The notes: generated from the letters alone by a model not told the origin. A DNA stretch of 64,000 nucleotides from Ditylenchus dipsaci (GCA_004194705.1 SADC01000439.1:310001-374000); one strand, 5' to 3'. Numbered from the stretch's first letter, positions 1 to 13,344 are shown. Made by a program: numbers and translations.

Positions 1-29
1 CAATTTCCAACATGTGAGACTATTGATCA

Positions 30-1987
30 TTAAAATATTGTACGCCAAGCCGCGGAGATGTCCATAAGATTTGGTCCCGCTTGATTTCTGCCCTGCTGCC
101 CACCCTGAGCTCTCACCTGCTCCGCCGCCATGAGGCCCGCTTGATATTGGAGCACCTTTCCCAGAATTCTTGCGTCCGCGTCGAAATAGATCTGTCGCTT
201 CTTCGGCGCATCCCTTCCAGCAACATATAGCTCATAGTCGGCGTCGTGGTCTCGCTGAATCCTCTTCAAGTCTTGCAGAAGGCGGCCGATGGTCGGATGA
301 TCCACTCCAAAGCTTTCTGAAGACGGCGATGAGCTGCTTCTGCAAAGTTATTCGTCCTATCCTCACCAGCAAGCGTCCTGTCATAGCAGCTCCACCACGC
401 GATCGGAAAGGGAGGAGCTCGTCTGCAGTTCCTGAATCAAGGTGCTTTTACCACAAGTTCTCAAGACCAAAAACGTACCAATATAGTTTTTCTTGAAGTA
501 TTTCAACACCGTCTCCAGCTCCGGCAGATGTTGGAGAAGAAAGGCGGTTAGCAATTCAAACGATTCCAAGACCTTGGCTTGCGGAACAAATGCCAGCGAA
601 ACAATCATCCTTGCTTTGACTGAGAACTCTGGATTGTTGTAGCGCAGAGAGAGACCGGACGCAAAAATCTTCTTCTTGAAATTTTTCACGAGATGAAATA
701 GACAGCCGGCGATCCTTGATTCTTACATAAGGTAAGCTTTGATAGAAACCAAAGAAAATCAACCTGGGGAATGCTTGGATAAGAGCCTGAATTGCGGCTT
801 GCTCAAAGTCTACAGAGATGGAAGACGGATTGAAGGCAGGCCACATCTCCTTGATCATTCCGAAGAGCTTCTTATATGTTTTCCGCGCTTTTGTTGAGAA
901 GAAGTGCATAAAAGACCGGAAACACCCATTTTCCACCGTTGTTGTAGTTCGCTCGGCCAGAATCGCATAAACCTAAACTAAGAATTGCAATGTCCAATAG
1001 CATGTCCACTAACTTCAAAACCCGCTTGGTAATAAGGCGCTGGAGTGATGCGGAATGAGCCATCCATGTAGACGACATAAATTTCATGAGACCACTCGAT
1101 GTGCTTCTGCCTTCCGAAAATGAGGATTCTATAAACAAAACATGAGGTGGCAACTGAAGGGCAAAAAACAAACCTTTGCGCATCATCCGTACCGGAGTCG
1201 CCAAGTAAAAACATTTCTTCGTTTCCATCCGCATCCACATACCTCTGACAGTCGATCGGGATATTTATGTTCTGCACATTGGCCCCTTCCACAACCGGAA
1301 TGCTGTTCTTTACGCGCACGCGACGAATCATCTTTCTGACGGCAGAACTGGGTAGTGATGGACCAAGAGAGACGGGTGCAGACTGGAGCTCGTAGTTTCG
1401 AATTTGCTTTGGCGGCTAACTCATGCAAACGCCGACCTTCGCGTGTCGATCGCTCTCCGTTTTAGTTTTCTTTGACAGTGCTCACCGGAACCGCCATCGG
1501 ATCGAGTGCATGATTGTGCCCTTGAAATGGGTCGTGCGACTTGAAACTGATAAAGTCGTTGCCGGCGACGAGAGTTTGAAGCCAAGCCTTGCATCCACCG
1601 GTTGCCGCATCCTGATAGCGCTCGCATCTCCAGTCTTGCTTAGAGCCGTCCTTGTTTTTCTTTGCTTTCTGGAAGAGAAATCTCGATGTGCGCTTTGTCG
1701 CCACCTCTTTTTGACTTGATGATTGTAACGAGATCCTAATAGAAGGCGGTTGAACTTGCCGTCCAAGAACAGTAAAAACTTACGTTTTCCGGTTCTTCAA
1801 CTTCATCTTGCTCCATTTCATCGAGTTCGTCTTTGTCAAAGTCCTAAACCAAAGCAATGAAACAAGTCAAACTTGAACATCAAAAGTTTACCTCGTCTGA
1901 TTCCACGAGCGCTTGAGGAACCTGCGCTGCACCCAGATCGGCTGCATTTTGAAGGAAGAGAATGAAAGCGTCTTGATCCATGCCCAT
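30..1987 (-). pseudogene. Decayed FLYWCH zinc-finger/MULE transposase
   Basis: DNA transposase of the Mutator-like (MULE) superfamily, read leftward and split by introns of 45-66 bases. It starts with an acidic N-terminus (exons 1892-1987 and 1784-1843). A FLYWCH finger follows (about 1490-1735; IIKSKRGGD, then a frame change, then DWRCERYQ and a CKAW cysteine). The DDE core has VVYMDGSFRITPAPYYQ (first Asp), SSISVDFEQAA (second Asp), GCLFHL, and YDRTLAGEDRTNNFAEAAHR near the C-terminus, then HPTIGRLL and a basic PKKR. A 45-base intron interrupts DDAQ/RILIF. The reading frame changes at least five times: inside FLYWCH, near 1365, near 930, near 880, between YIG and FPIAWW, and near 310. Stop at 30-32. 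The domain order is typical of MULEs; the gene cannot make an intact enzyme unless the base-level differences are assembly errors. Confidence 0.85.
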
Positions 1988-2190
1988 AGCTCGCCTCTAC
2001 TGATCGACTTGCGCACCGCGAATGAGTTCGTTAATATCCATTTCACCTGAAAGGAAAACAATAAAGCAGGGAAAGATGAGAACAAAGAAACACGAAAAAT
2101 GAGAAGAGAGTAAATGAATTTTTTGAACCAGCAATCAAACATTGCTGTTAAATTTTTACATTTTTTGTGTCAAGACAACTCATAATTTGT

Positions 2191-2468
2191 GAAAGGTGAT
2201 GAATCGTCCCGTTTTGTGGAAGGTGATGAATCGTCCCCTTTTTCTGGAAGGTGATGAATCGTCCCCGTTTTGTGGAAGGTGATGAATCGTCCCCTTTTTA
2301 TGGGAGGTGATGAATCGTCCCCTTTTTATGGGAGGTGATGAATCGTCCCCTTTTTATAGGAGGTGATGAAGCGTCCCCTTTTTATGGGAGGTGATGAATC
2401 GTCCCCTTTTTACGGGAGGTGATGAATCGTCCCGAATGATGAATCGGCCTGGTGATGAATCGTCGTGA
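2191..2468. repeat. Tandem array, unit about 27 bases, at the MULE 5' end
   Basis: About nine copies of a unit built on GGTGATGAATCGTCCCC plus a T-rich spacer (TTTTTATGGGA in the middle copies, TTTGTGGAA in the first). It lies just outside the 5' end of the transposase at 30-1987. By analogy with the MULE at 7210-9615, whose ends are arrays of a short unit, this is probably that element's terminal array; the partner array would lie left of the window. Confidence 0.75.
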
Positions 2469-2666
2469 CCGCATTGTATGGTGAAAAATTATATCAACGA
2501 TTTAAAAAACAAATTAAAGTGATAGAATTTGAATGCAGCTTAAACAATGCTAAAATATCTGTTATAAACAACAAAACACGTGTTTGTAGTGGTTTGAAGA
2601 CACCTCGTAATTTATTAAAGCATATTTATATTTTAAAAGACTTAAAAAAACAGAACAAAAAAAATT

Positions 2667-2868
2667 TATCCGCAGATTTATCCTGCCCCCGACCAGGCTA
2701 AGGATAAAATCCGCGGATACGGATAAATATCCGTGGATATTTATCCGCAGATACGGATAAAATCCGCGGATTTTATCCGCGGATATTTGATTGTTGCTAC
2801 GGATTTTATCCGCGGATATTATCCGTATCCGTGGATAAAAATCCGCGATTTTATCCGAGCATACTGAT
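2667..2868. repeat. Cluster of ATCCGCGGAT palindromes
   Basis: About ten overlapping copies of the self-complementary words ATCCGCGGAT and ATCCGTGGAT, alternating with TACGGATAAA. The block can fold on itself many ways. Probably the end of a small inverted-repeat transposon; no coding content. Confidence 0.6.
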
Positions 2869-3201
2869 TTATTGTTATTGTTACTACCACCCCAGATGTC
2901 CTTTTACCACTGTGAAGTGCCTAACTGGCTGGGACAGGGTGTGTTCGAAATATACACAAACTCCACAAAATACTTTATGAAATTTAATTTTGAAAATGTT
3001 CCGCAAATAACAGCTTCGGTGTGCTGACTGATAGACTAGGTTTGCGTTATCATTAGTTTGCTATAACGCTGTGCATTGTGTTGAATTTTTGATTGACAGT
3101 AGACAATAATTATTTTTCGTAAAATAAACTTTTGCCTATTTTATTATTTTTTTTGACTGAACAAAACAAACTATACACTTCGACTTGCAACTAAGGCTAA
3201 A

Positions 3202-4526
3202 ATGATGATCCTTCCTAATGAAACTTACCTGGAAATTATTCGCTATCTGAATGTCTACGACTCGAATAATTTATTGATGCTGTCTTCAAGATGTGCAACA
3301 TTGTGATTTCTCACGTTTCAAGGCAGCTAGAACTATTTAGCTTGAAGGTGTGTTTGATAGATGACAGTTGGTTAAAAGTTTTTGTCCAGTTTCTTGGCAA
3401 AGGATGGGCTGTTTTTTGGTCACTTTGTATCCGTTATAAAGCGTCGACAATATCCAACTTAATTTTAGAGCTTTATAAATTTAAGGAAAATGTCGCTTTA
3501 CGAACTGATTCTTCGTGCGATTGGAGATTTGATAGAAGCTGACCGCGCTGGCTTAGCTTCTGACTTGCTGCAAAGTCTTCATAATGATCGAACGATGATC
3601 ATAATTGCCAATGACACTATCACTTTTCTTTATACGGCCGAAATGTATGAACTCGCTGAAGAAATTCGAGGTAAGGAACTTTTTGGTTTACAATATTGTA
3701 AAGGATTACTGGTTCTTTTTGGTTATCGGGAATACCGACCTCAGTCGTGCTAAGACAATTTATGCGTAAGAATCGGGTATTCCCGATAACCAAAAAGAAC
3801 CGGATTACTTTAGAGGTGCTTGCTGCCGAGCCGACTACATCATCGATTCCGACGCGACCGCAGAATAAAGTCACAAGTCGGTTACTTTTTTATATTTTAT
3901 CAGAAATTCATGCTTCTAAACTATTTCGAATTTTTCAAGGCGCTTGTCAAGCCTCTACATCTTCCAAGCGAACGGCTGATGAGACAGTGGATGTTGATGA
4001 AATGGTCTCCAAGAAAATCGCCAAGATGGGAGCTTCTCCAGCAAAGAATGTTCACGATGGTAACACAATTTCTTTAAATTTCTGAATGATGTCGATTTGG
4101 CCGTTTTAGAGAAGAACAAGTTACTCGCTCAAGAAACTGGTGAATCGTCTAATGTGGACCTCCAGGAGGTATTTCTTGTGTTCAAATGCTCGAAAAACGA
4201 TCTAATATAATTCTTATTCAGACTCCACAGCTATCTCTCCCATTAGCAATGCTTCGACTGTAGCCTACTACAATGGGGACTCTGAAACTGGGAGTGAGCT
4301 GGTTTTGCCATTTTCAACATTTTCATGCTTTACCGAGCTATATTTTTAAGCTGGCAATGAGGGAGCCATTGGCAATGAGGAAAATAATTATTTTCAGCGA
4401 GGTAACAATTCTCCAGACATTGCTTGCAACCAGGCCGATGACAGCAAAAGCAAGGGTGAAGAAGACGAGGAAGCCGAACATCAGTCCGAAAGCAAGGGTG
4501 ATGCTGAGCACTCCACCCAGAAGTAG
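3202..4526 (+). CDS. F-box-like protein gene, possibly decayed
   Basis: Uncharacterised gene. ATG at 3202 opens with MMILPNETYLEIIRYLNVYD, which resembles the LPxExLxEIxxxL start of an F-box (the Skp1-binding motif of ubiquitin ligases). The frame then shifts near 3285 to CNIVISHVSRQLELFSLK. A later open piece begins MSLYELILRAIGDLIEADRA (3490) and ends at a donor near 3671. Downstream are a Ser/Thr-rich exon (SKRTADETVDVDEMVSKK) and the short exon EKNKLLAQETGESSNVDLQE (4130-4169). Last come exons ending in a very acidic tail (SKGEEDEEAEHQSESKGDAE) and TAG at 4524. AATAAA follows at about 4612. Introns are 50-57 bases. At least two junctions do not keep frame. The F-box call rests only on the N-terminus. 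Confidence 0.45.
3711..3801. repeat. Short hairpin element (25-base arms) inside a gene
   Basis: Arms 3711-3735 and 3777-3801 are inverted copies: GGTTCTTTTTGGTTATCGGG on the left and its complement on the right, around a 41-base loop. It falls in or beside an intron of the F-box-like gene, whose 3' splice site (CTAAG) sits in the loop. Looks like a very small inverted-repeat transposon. Confidence 0.7.
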
Positions 4527-4863
4527 ACTGTCTCTTAAAGTGATACTTGAAATCACTCTATTTTATGTTCAATCACCGCATATGGTGTCAGTGACTTAAA
4601 TCTGTGTCTTGAATAAAGTAAACTATGTCTCTTTATGTTTGTCTATTTTGTAAGCTGGATTTTACCTTTAAACACTATCGGCTGTAATTTTCATTCTATC
4701 AAGGATCCATCTCCGAAGTAAAGCTTTGGAGATGGATGGCAAAACTTTTGGCAACTTATGGTTGGAGGTAAAGCTAGTTTATATACCTCGTTTAGCAAAA
4801 GGTGTTGCCAGTAAAGTTAAAAAATGCGGTCTCTATCATTTTGTCTCGACATTTTTTTAAAGC
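4527..4863. other. Intergenic, AATAAA and one small palindrome
   Basis: Holds the AATAAA after the F-box-like gene and a short palindrome at 4703-4740 (GGATCCATCTCC and its complement around AAGCTT). Nothing else supported. Confidence 0.5.
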
Positions 4864-4998
4864 TACAGTCGACCCTCGCTATAGTGACACCTAACAGACG
4901 ATTTTGTCTTTTGACTAAAATGCCTTAGACTGTGCCCCGTTATAGTGATACCTCATGGCCGGTCCCAAGGGGTGTTACTACAGGTTGGCGGTGTGCGT
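4864..4998. mobile_element. Pogo-like inverted-repeat element fragment (CTATAGTGACACC word)
   Basis: Starts TA-CAGTCGACCCTCGCTATAGT and repeats the word as TTATAGTGATACC near 4940, then GGCCGGTCCCAAGGGGTGTT. The same layout, complete, is at 20628-21484. The right end is not clear. Confidence 0.6.
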
Positions 4999-5020
4999 GT
5001 AGCGCTAAATGACAAAATTT

Positions 5021-5625
5021 GGTCACAAGCAAAATTTTGCTTCAAAATCGATATTTTTCGACGCTCTTTTTTAAACGATACAGTCAAACCTCTATATTGC
5101 ACCCCCGCAAGGGACCGATTTTTCCCGGATGCAATGTAAAGGTGGATGCAATATAGAGGGTCGATAATAGGTAATTTATTTTCGGGCCAACCAAATCAAA
5201 ACAAAAAAGCGGATGCAACATAGAGGTGGATGCAATATAGAGGGTTGCTATATAGAGGTTGAACTGTAGCTAAAACGCTAAAATTTATACCGAAATTGAG
5301 AGCGAGCCGATGGGCCGACAAAATTTAGACATTTTTTGAATTAATTCGAAATTTGTGGATTTATGGGACATATCCATACCAATTTAGTCACAAGCAAAAT
5401 TTTGCTTCAAAATTCGTATTTTACGACGTTCTTTTTTTTTAAAACGATAGATAAAGCACTGAAATTTATATCGAAATAAGAGCGAGCCGATTAATCGACA
5501 GAATTGTGAGATTTTTTTTTTATTTTAATTTGAAATTTGTGGATTTTAGGGGAAATATCCATACCAGTTTGGTCACAAGCAGAATTTTGCTTCAAAATGC
5601 ATATGTTTGGACGCTCTTTTTTCAA
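5021..5625. repeat. Tandem repeat of a unit of about 180 bases
   Basis: The landmark GGTCACAAGCAAAATTTTGC recurs at about 5021, 5388 and 5571. Once the 190-base insertion at 5079-5268 is removed, spacing is about 177 and 183 bases. Each unit also contains GAGAGCGAGCCGAT and GACGCTCTTTTTT variants. Non-coding. Confidence 0.65.
5079..5268. mobile_element. MITE, CAGTCAAACCTCTATAT terminus
   Basis: TA-flanked element of about 190 bases with inverted ends (CAGTCAAACCTCTATAT and its near complement ATATAGAGGTTGAACTG). The word GGATGCAATATAGAGG is repeated inside. A sister copy with the same internal order is at 62592-62780. It interrupts the first unit of the 180-base tandem repeat. Confidence 0.85.
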
Positions 5626-5704
5626 CACGGGAACGGCCGGTGGTGAGTTTTGTTGATTCTGGCGCAAAATTTAACGCTGAGCACGATGATGGCCCTAGTG
5701 CTGG

Positions 5705-5967
5705 CCCTAGTGCAGAAGCGGTCGCCAAAGTTTGCCTTGGTCCCCCTGTTGTTTTTTTTTTGCAAAATATGCTTTGATCGCCCCTGTTGTTTTGAAGGTG
5801 ATCATGGTAAAGGTGATAACCATAATCATGTTAACCATAATCACCATGATCACTACAATCACTATATAAATATAACTATAATGAACAGGGGTGGGGACCA
5901 AGGCATTTTCGCAAAAAAACAACAGGGGGGACCAAGGCCAAATTTCGGCAACCGCTTCTGCACTAGG
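5705..5967. mobile_element. Foldback element, CCTTGGTCCCC family
   Basis: Outer arms CCTAGTGCAGAAGCGG (5705) and its complement (5952-5967). Inside are inverted GCCTTGGTCCCCCTGTTG arms, and at the centre repeats of ACCATAATCACCATGATCAC. Related copies lie near 28778, 53810, 25866, 26762, 52298 and 55848. Confidence 0.75.
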
Positions 5968-5984
5968 ATCATACCTGCACGCTG

Positions 5985-6110
5985 AGAAAAATCGGCGCCG
6001 GGCGCCGACCCAGGCGCCGGGTCTACTAAAATCGGCGCCGGCGCCGGCGCCGACGCCTAAAAGAGGAAATACGGCGCCAGGCGCCGGCATCAAGCCATTT
6101 TTGTAAATAA
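5985..6110. repeat. GGCGCCGGCGCC-rich block
   Basis: GC-rich island in AT-rich DNA made of overlapping GGCGCC palindromes, including AATCGGCGCCGGCGCCGGCG. Probably the end of a small transposon related to the hairpin at 6571-6684. Confidence 0.55.
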
Positions 6111-6570
6111 AATAATAGAATGTAACAAAGACTAATCTAACATTTTATGTTTTTAAATAGAAATTTTTTGTATTAGGAATAGCAACAATTATGAGAAATT
6201 GAAAATTTATTATGTTGCGGTTATAAAACAAGCATTGTTTTGCTTTTTAAAAGTACTGGGCCAGTGGAGCTTTTTCTGCCGGCTGTCAACATAGCTGTTA
6301 TGCTGAACATACGCTCAGCAGCTGCAGTACTTGCGGGAATAGCTAATAAATCATTGGCTATTTTTGTCAAAGATGGGTATGCCTACAACGAGTCGAGGAA
6401 ATAGTGGATAACTATCTTCATCAGATAGTGGAGAACATCAAAAAAAAAGCAAAAAACCGGTGATGAAATTTGTGATTTACATGTGATAAACATAAAAAAT
6501 AAAATTTACTATAAGATTAAAAATAACTTGTCTGCAAAAAAATCTGAGAAAATTTTGAATTTACTAAAAC

Positions 6571-6684
6571 ATTGTCAAGACAGCTGAAATCTTAACATTC
6601 AGGCGCCGGCGCCCGACTGTTAAGATTTTTTAGCCAGCGCCGGCGCCGGCGCCTGAATGTTAAGATTTCAGCTGTCTTGACAAT
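6571..6684. mobile_element. Hairpin element with GGCGCCGGCGCC core
   Basis: Arms beginning ATTGTCAAGACAGCTGAAAT and ending with the complement, enclosing AGGCGCCGGCGCC on each side of TTAAGATTTTTTAGCC. Arms are almost identical over about 45 bases. Confidence 0.75.
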
Positions 6685-7201
6685 AGGACCATGATGCGAT
6701 CAGTTTTTAAAATAGGGCCGTTCTGGGTGTTTCGGCGCAAAGTTGAAAAAGCGCAGTTTTCGAAAATGAGTTACTGCATATAAATGACTCTAACTCAGCT
6801 TGGTAGGTGTATTAGCGAATGATTTATAGCTCATTAGAACCGCGAGGAGATGAGCTTTAACAGGTTTAACTAGTTTAACAGTCATAAACTAGTTTATTTA
6901 AGACCATTGAGCTTAAGAGTGGGCAGGGGTCCCCGTTGTACCTCCTCTAAATCGGTATCCACCTCCAGAATCCAAAATGTTGCAGTTAGCTGAAAGTAAA
7001 AACAAAATCATTGTTGTTAATCTAGAGTCGTGCTCTGAACACGGTTTTAAAGACCAAGAAGAAAAAGTGAATAATGAATGCATAAAAATTTGTTTTACAG
7101 GTTTTCTTGTTTGACTTTGAAGGCGCACTATATTGGGAGTGAATTTATTACTCGGGACTAAATAAAGTGCCACTATAGTGGAGGTGCCATTATATCGAGG
7201 T
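6685..7201. other. No gene seen; pogo-like end near 7130-7201
   Basis: AT-rich, no supported exon. The last 70 bases carry GTGCCACTATAGTGGAGGTGCC repeats (split here as GTGCCACTATAGTGG and AGGTGCC), the word of the CTATAGTG pogo-like group, so the MULE to the right landed inside an older transposon. Confidence 0.5.
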
Positions 7202-9623
<2,422 letters not shown>

Positions 9624-9742
9624 AGTGGGATGTCAGTTTGCCTTATTTCTATTTAACTTTCTATTTAACCCAACCTTTCAGTCCAGATCAAGAAATGTTG
9701 CATTATTATGTTCTATTTGAGTGCTATCAAAGCCCAGGTAGA

Positions 9743-10093
9743 TGAGTGAATTTCATTGCATTCGATGTGGACACTACTTTGCTGGCCATCGACAAATATT
9801 TGAAAGAGATCAGTGCTAGTTCAAATGCAGAAACTGGAGAGAAGAAATTCACGCTGCAGTGTTTTGATTTGGGAGTTCGATCAAGTGGAAACCCAAAGGT
9901 TGGTTTGGATTACCCTAATCGACCGTTAAATGTGTTCTAATTGCAGGTGGATGACTGTATTAGAGTTCTGCGATTGTTACATGTGGCCAAACAAAGGGAA
10001 TTGCAGACTCAGGTCAATGAAGTGCTGTCTGGCGTGCAGAAAATTTCAGCTAACCCGAAAGCAGACCTTACTTTGGCGAGGATGGGACGCTAA
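9743..10093 (+). CDS. RTRAF: RTRAF (hCLE/C14orf166) homologue, C-terminal exons
   Basis: RTRAF is a conserved RNA-binding partner of the DDX1/HSPC117/FAM98B tRNA-ligase complex and of RNA polymerase II. Two exons are clear: about 9743-9898 and 9947-10093, joined in phase 0 over a 48-base intron. The first has LLAIDKYLKEISASS and FDLGVRSSGNP. The second has IRVLRLLHVAKQRELQTQVN, GVQKISANPKADLTL and ends ARMGR, matching the family's RLLHIEELRELQTKIN and the KVGR end. TAA at 10091; AATAAA near 10142. Only about 100 of the usual 240 residues are seen; upstream exons were not found, and a MULE plus an older transposon occupy the 2.5 kb in front. The exact 5' splice acceptor of the first exon is not fixed. 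The two exons have no frame breaks. Confidence 0.85.
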
Positions 10094-10380
10094 AGCTCAC
10101 GAAATATGACGCATCGCCTTTTTGTTTCCAGTTGTATACGGAATAAAATCGTTTGTTGCTTTTCGGTCACTTATTTTTTCTTGTTCCTACTACGAAAGGT
10201 TGCTCAGTTAGATTGTTAGTCTGCGGTTTTTTTTGTTAGAAATAAATCAAAAGCTTCGGTGATGATTTTCATCGGTTCATTTTCGGTTCATTTTATTTTC
10301 GGTTCAGAATTTCATCGGTTCATTCATAAAATGAACCGATCAATGACGATTTGAATAAAAAGCTTCAATGATGATTTAAA
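10094..10380. other. 3' flank of RTRAF with CGGTTCATTTT repeats
   Basis: Contains several copies of ATCGGTTCATTTTCGGTTCA and its partial complement AAAATGAACCGAT between 10258 and 10345, a small palindromic repeat. No gene. Confidence 0.45.
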
Positions 10381-10390
10381 CCGTTACTAC

Positions 10391-10505
10391 TCATTTGCGC
10401 AAAACTCATTTGCGCAAACTCATTTGCGCAAACTCATTTGCGCAAAACTCATTTGCGCAAATTTTTTGAAGTTACAGGTTCGAATCCCGGTGGTAGCAGA
10501 AATTA
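10391..10505 (+). repeat. Tandem ACTCATTTGCGCAA array with tRNA B-box-like tail
   Basis: Five copies of ACTCATTTGCGCAA (10391-10470), then GAAGTTACAGGTTCGAATCC (10480-10499), which includes a good RNA polymerase III B-box (GGTTCGAATCC). The same tail, inverted, is at 18480-18515 (GGTTTGAACCTGTAACTTC). Suggests a tRNA-derived SINE; no complete tRNA is formed. Confidence 0.5.
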
Positions 10506-12480
10506 CTTTTTCTTCACTGGAATAACTTTGAAGGTATCATACTCTATTCAGAATCGTCTCCTGAACACGATTTGAAATAGAAACCCAGTCCTGGAGTAGT
10601 CCTGTAAGGCCACGTATCCAATTAGTGGTTTCTCCTTTCACTTCCACTGTGCCTTTCACTCTCACTCTCAGTGTTGTACCCAATAGGAAAATTTGCCTCT
10701 CAGTCTTATATTCACTTTCGGTGTATCCAATGACTTTTTGGACTCTCACTCTCACTTTCAGTAAAAATTTAAAATGGTCACAAAACAAAAATGCATTTTC
10801 TCGTTTTTGGAGGAAAAGTATAATAAATATTCTATTTTAGGATGCCCTCCTAAAATAGGATATTCTTTTATTTTTGGATACCTCTTATTATATAATAGTA
10901 TCTTATCAAAATATTTTGCACAAGGAGCGACAGGCGCCCATCGGCGCCTCCATCGTTTTTGTACCTATTATTAGTTCTAATCTATTTCAAGGGTCCATGA
11001 AAGATATTCGACATATGTTTGCGAAAACTGGCCAAAAATTGGGCTTGAACACAACATCCACCAAAAATCCTTGCTAAAATCCAGCACCTGCAATTTAAGG
11101 GACTTAAAAACTTTTTTAAACCAGCTCGATTCTACGGTTTTGTGTTTGGAAGAGAGCTAAGATGTTGAATTTCAGGGTTCCGGAAATATATCCGAGATAT
11201 GTTTGCAAAAAATGGATAAAAAAAGTTGGGCTGACCCTCCGTTAGTGTGACCCCCCGTCCCAAATACTATATAAAAATTTATTGCTGGGTTTTATGAGCA
11301 CTTATTTAGTCGGGGGTCCGAATTTTTCGATTTTTCGTAATCACGTTTAAACGCATCCTAAGTGATTCTTATACGCCGAGAAAGATAACAAAACTGTTTT
11401 CTTCCATACAAAATACGATTTTTGAAGAAAATTATTATTTTTTTAATTATCGAAACCGAAATTCTTAAACTCTCTGTTATTTAACGTAAATCTGATTGTA
11501 TGTATTTCTGAATTTCGACTCGAATTTATTAGTAAATTCATTTGCACAGTGAAATAAAAATTTCAGTGAATGGAGCAAGGTTTTCTGATTTGAGCACAGA
11601 ATCATGATCTCCATCACACAGGAACACCTGCACATTACTACACATTACTGCACATTAATTTCTCTTTTTGACAGCCAGAACTTTATATCTGAATTCAAAT
11701 GCTTCAGAGAGACAGGAGCCGGCGATGGTAAAACGACAGTTAACTAAGTTGACTTAGGTAAAACAATTATCTGAAATAGTTACCATAGCAGTGAGTTTTC
11801 CTTGTGCTAAAACTCATCCAGAGAAATTTGCTGGCCCTGCACGAAGAAACGTAGATCTTCCATACACTTGTCTGCTTCGATCGGTACTCGGCGCTGACTT
11901 TATGGGCACTACGGGAACTTAAATCAATAAAGTTAAATCCATTTAAGTAGTACTTGCACCAAGTTTTCCATCTTCAAAGGATGCCGCCTTTGTGCCCTAT
12001 ACCTATGGGGCACCTTCGAAGAGAAGCCCATAGGTATAGGAGGGTGTTAAGCTCCAGCCTTTTTTGACCCATATTAAAAAATGTAGGTCAACAACAGCTG
12101 TTACAAATTTCGCAACACTATTTCGAAACACCGAACGGCTATTATATATTTGGCGGGAAACAATTAACCCAGGTCAAAAGCCAGGCACAGCCTGACGCTG
12201 AATAGCTGTTATGTTTTTTAAAAAAGTGCCAGAAAAAGAAAGCACCTAGGTCGAGAACAGCTCTGACATGTTGAAGCTCTGACATGTTGAACTGACATGT
12301 TGAGCATCTGACCATTTCTAAAATTTGGCTTTCGGCTTGGTTCGGGGCGCCGAAAAACTCGGCTTTCTAAAACTGAGTTTTGGTACCACTCAAAAATCAC
12401 CTATTTCGACCATTTTTAAAGGGATTTAGGTCTGTATTTGGTTGGAAATGGACCGAAAAAGGGACCAATTTTGAACAAAA
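10506..12480. other. No gene supported
   Basis: AT-rich. Holds a pyrimidine run with CACTCTCACTCTCA (10640-10760), a CCTCCTAAAATAGGA hairpin (about 10840-10862), a pogo-like scrap GTTAGTGTGACCCCCCG (about 11245) and CCCTATACCTATGGG inverted against CCCATAGGTATAGG (about 11995-12040). None of the short open frames shows codon-like conservation or recognisable motifs. Confidence 0.4.
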
Positions 12481-12950
12481 AGGAAAATGTTGAACATAGT
12501 TTTGAATACTGGAGCCTACTGCATAAATAAACTCTGGTATGCACAGGGCTTCAAATAAAAAATTTAAAAAAAGGACATTTGGGTAAAAAAAAGACATTTT
12601 GACTGATTTCGAAGTAAAAGGGTCATTTTATCTAGTGCTTGTTGCCATTTTGAAGCATAAAAAAAGATTTTGACTAAATTTTCGAAAATAAAAAAAAATT
12701 TGGGGTGCCAAAGAAGGGCAAATCTTTTTAAAAAGGACGATTCGAAGCCCTGGGTATGCTTGCTCTTTCATGCATCCAGAGTCCCTTTCGAGTGATTTGC
12801 GTCTAAGGTATGTGGGTGTGCGCATCTCAACTCCAAGCCCCCAAGCCACCGAAGAGGGCGCAGGGGGCTTGAGAGTTATAGATGCGCGCACTCACTTACC
12901 TTAGACATGATTCCGAGAAGTACTCTTGATCATAAAACGCATATAGAGTC
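12481..12950. repeat. Dispersed repeat with a nested MITE and a foldback
   Basis: Landmarks GAACATAGTTTTGAATACTG and CTGGTATGCA recur at 29325-29500. A nested AGGGCTTC...GAAGCCCT element occupies about 12545-12755; its sister is 46302-46478. A foldback follows: TCTAAGGTATGTGGGTGTGC (about 12802) against GCGCGCACTCACTTACCTTA (about 12885). The same foldback is at 47795-47912. Confidence 0.65.
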
Positions 12951-13008
12951 TTTTTTTTGCCACGGCCCATGTTGAAAAACATCGTAAGACAACCGGAACA
13001 GTTCTAAA

Positions 13009-13262
13009 TACCGTATTTCCTGTAATAAGGCGGCATGCCGCCTTATTTTTCAAACCCCTGAAAATCCGAAAAATTCGAATTCAATCTCGAGATTTTGGGT
13101 GCTCAACCAAAACCTAAAAATTAGAATCGGTAGAGCTCGTGGGAGTTAAGAAAACGCATCAAACAGATAACCAAAATATTTACTCTGCTTCGAGATATAG
13201 ACCCTGGAAGTTGGGGGTGCCGCCTTATTAGAGGGTGCCGCCTTATTACAGGAAATACGGTA
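13009..13262. mobile_element. MITE of the CCGTATT group, word AAGGCGGC
   Basis: TA-flanked. The left end is CCGTATTTCCTGTAATAAGG followed by the palindrome GGCGGCATGCCGCC. The right end repeats GTGCCGCCTTATTA twice and closes with CAGGAAATACGG. The terminus matches the transposase-bearing element at 63226, so this is probably its deletion derivative. Confidence 0.85.
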
Positions 13263-13344
13263 TACTTTTCTTACGTTTTGCCATATAAATGGATAAAATT
13301 GTAATTTAGTCTTAACAAACGAAATTCCCACTTTTAGTTCTGAC

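Noticed and set aside
5650..6106. Long overlapping frames on both strands (5650-5985, 5707-6093, 5891-6106)
   Set aside because: They run across the foldback at 5705-5967 and the GGCGCC block; palindromes open frames on both strands.
6727..6744. VFRRKV, resembling the N-terminus of RTRAF, 3 kb upstream of its last exons
   Set aside because: No ATG, no further match after these residues, and a stop follows soon; too short to support an exon.
10480..10505. A tRNA gene from the B-box at 10480 or those at 46790, 46890, 60045
   Set aside because: No acceptor, D and anticodon stems could be paired around any of them by eye; at most tRNA-derived repeats.
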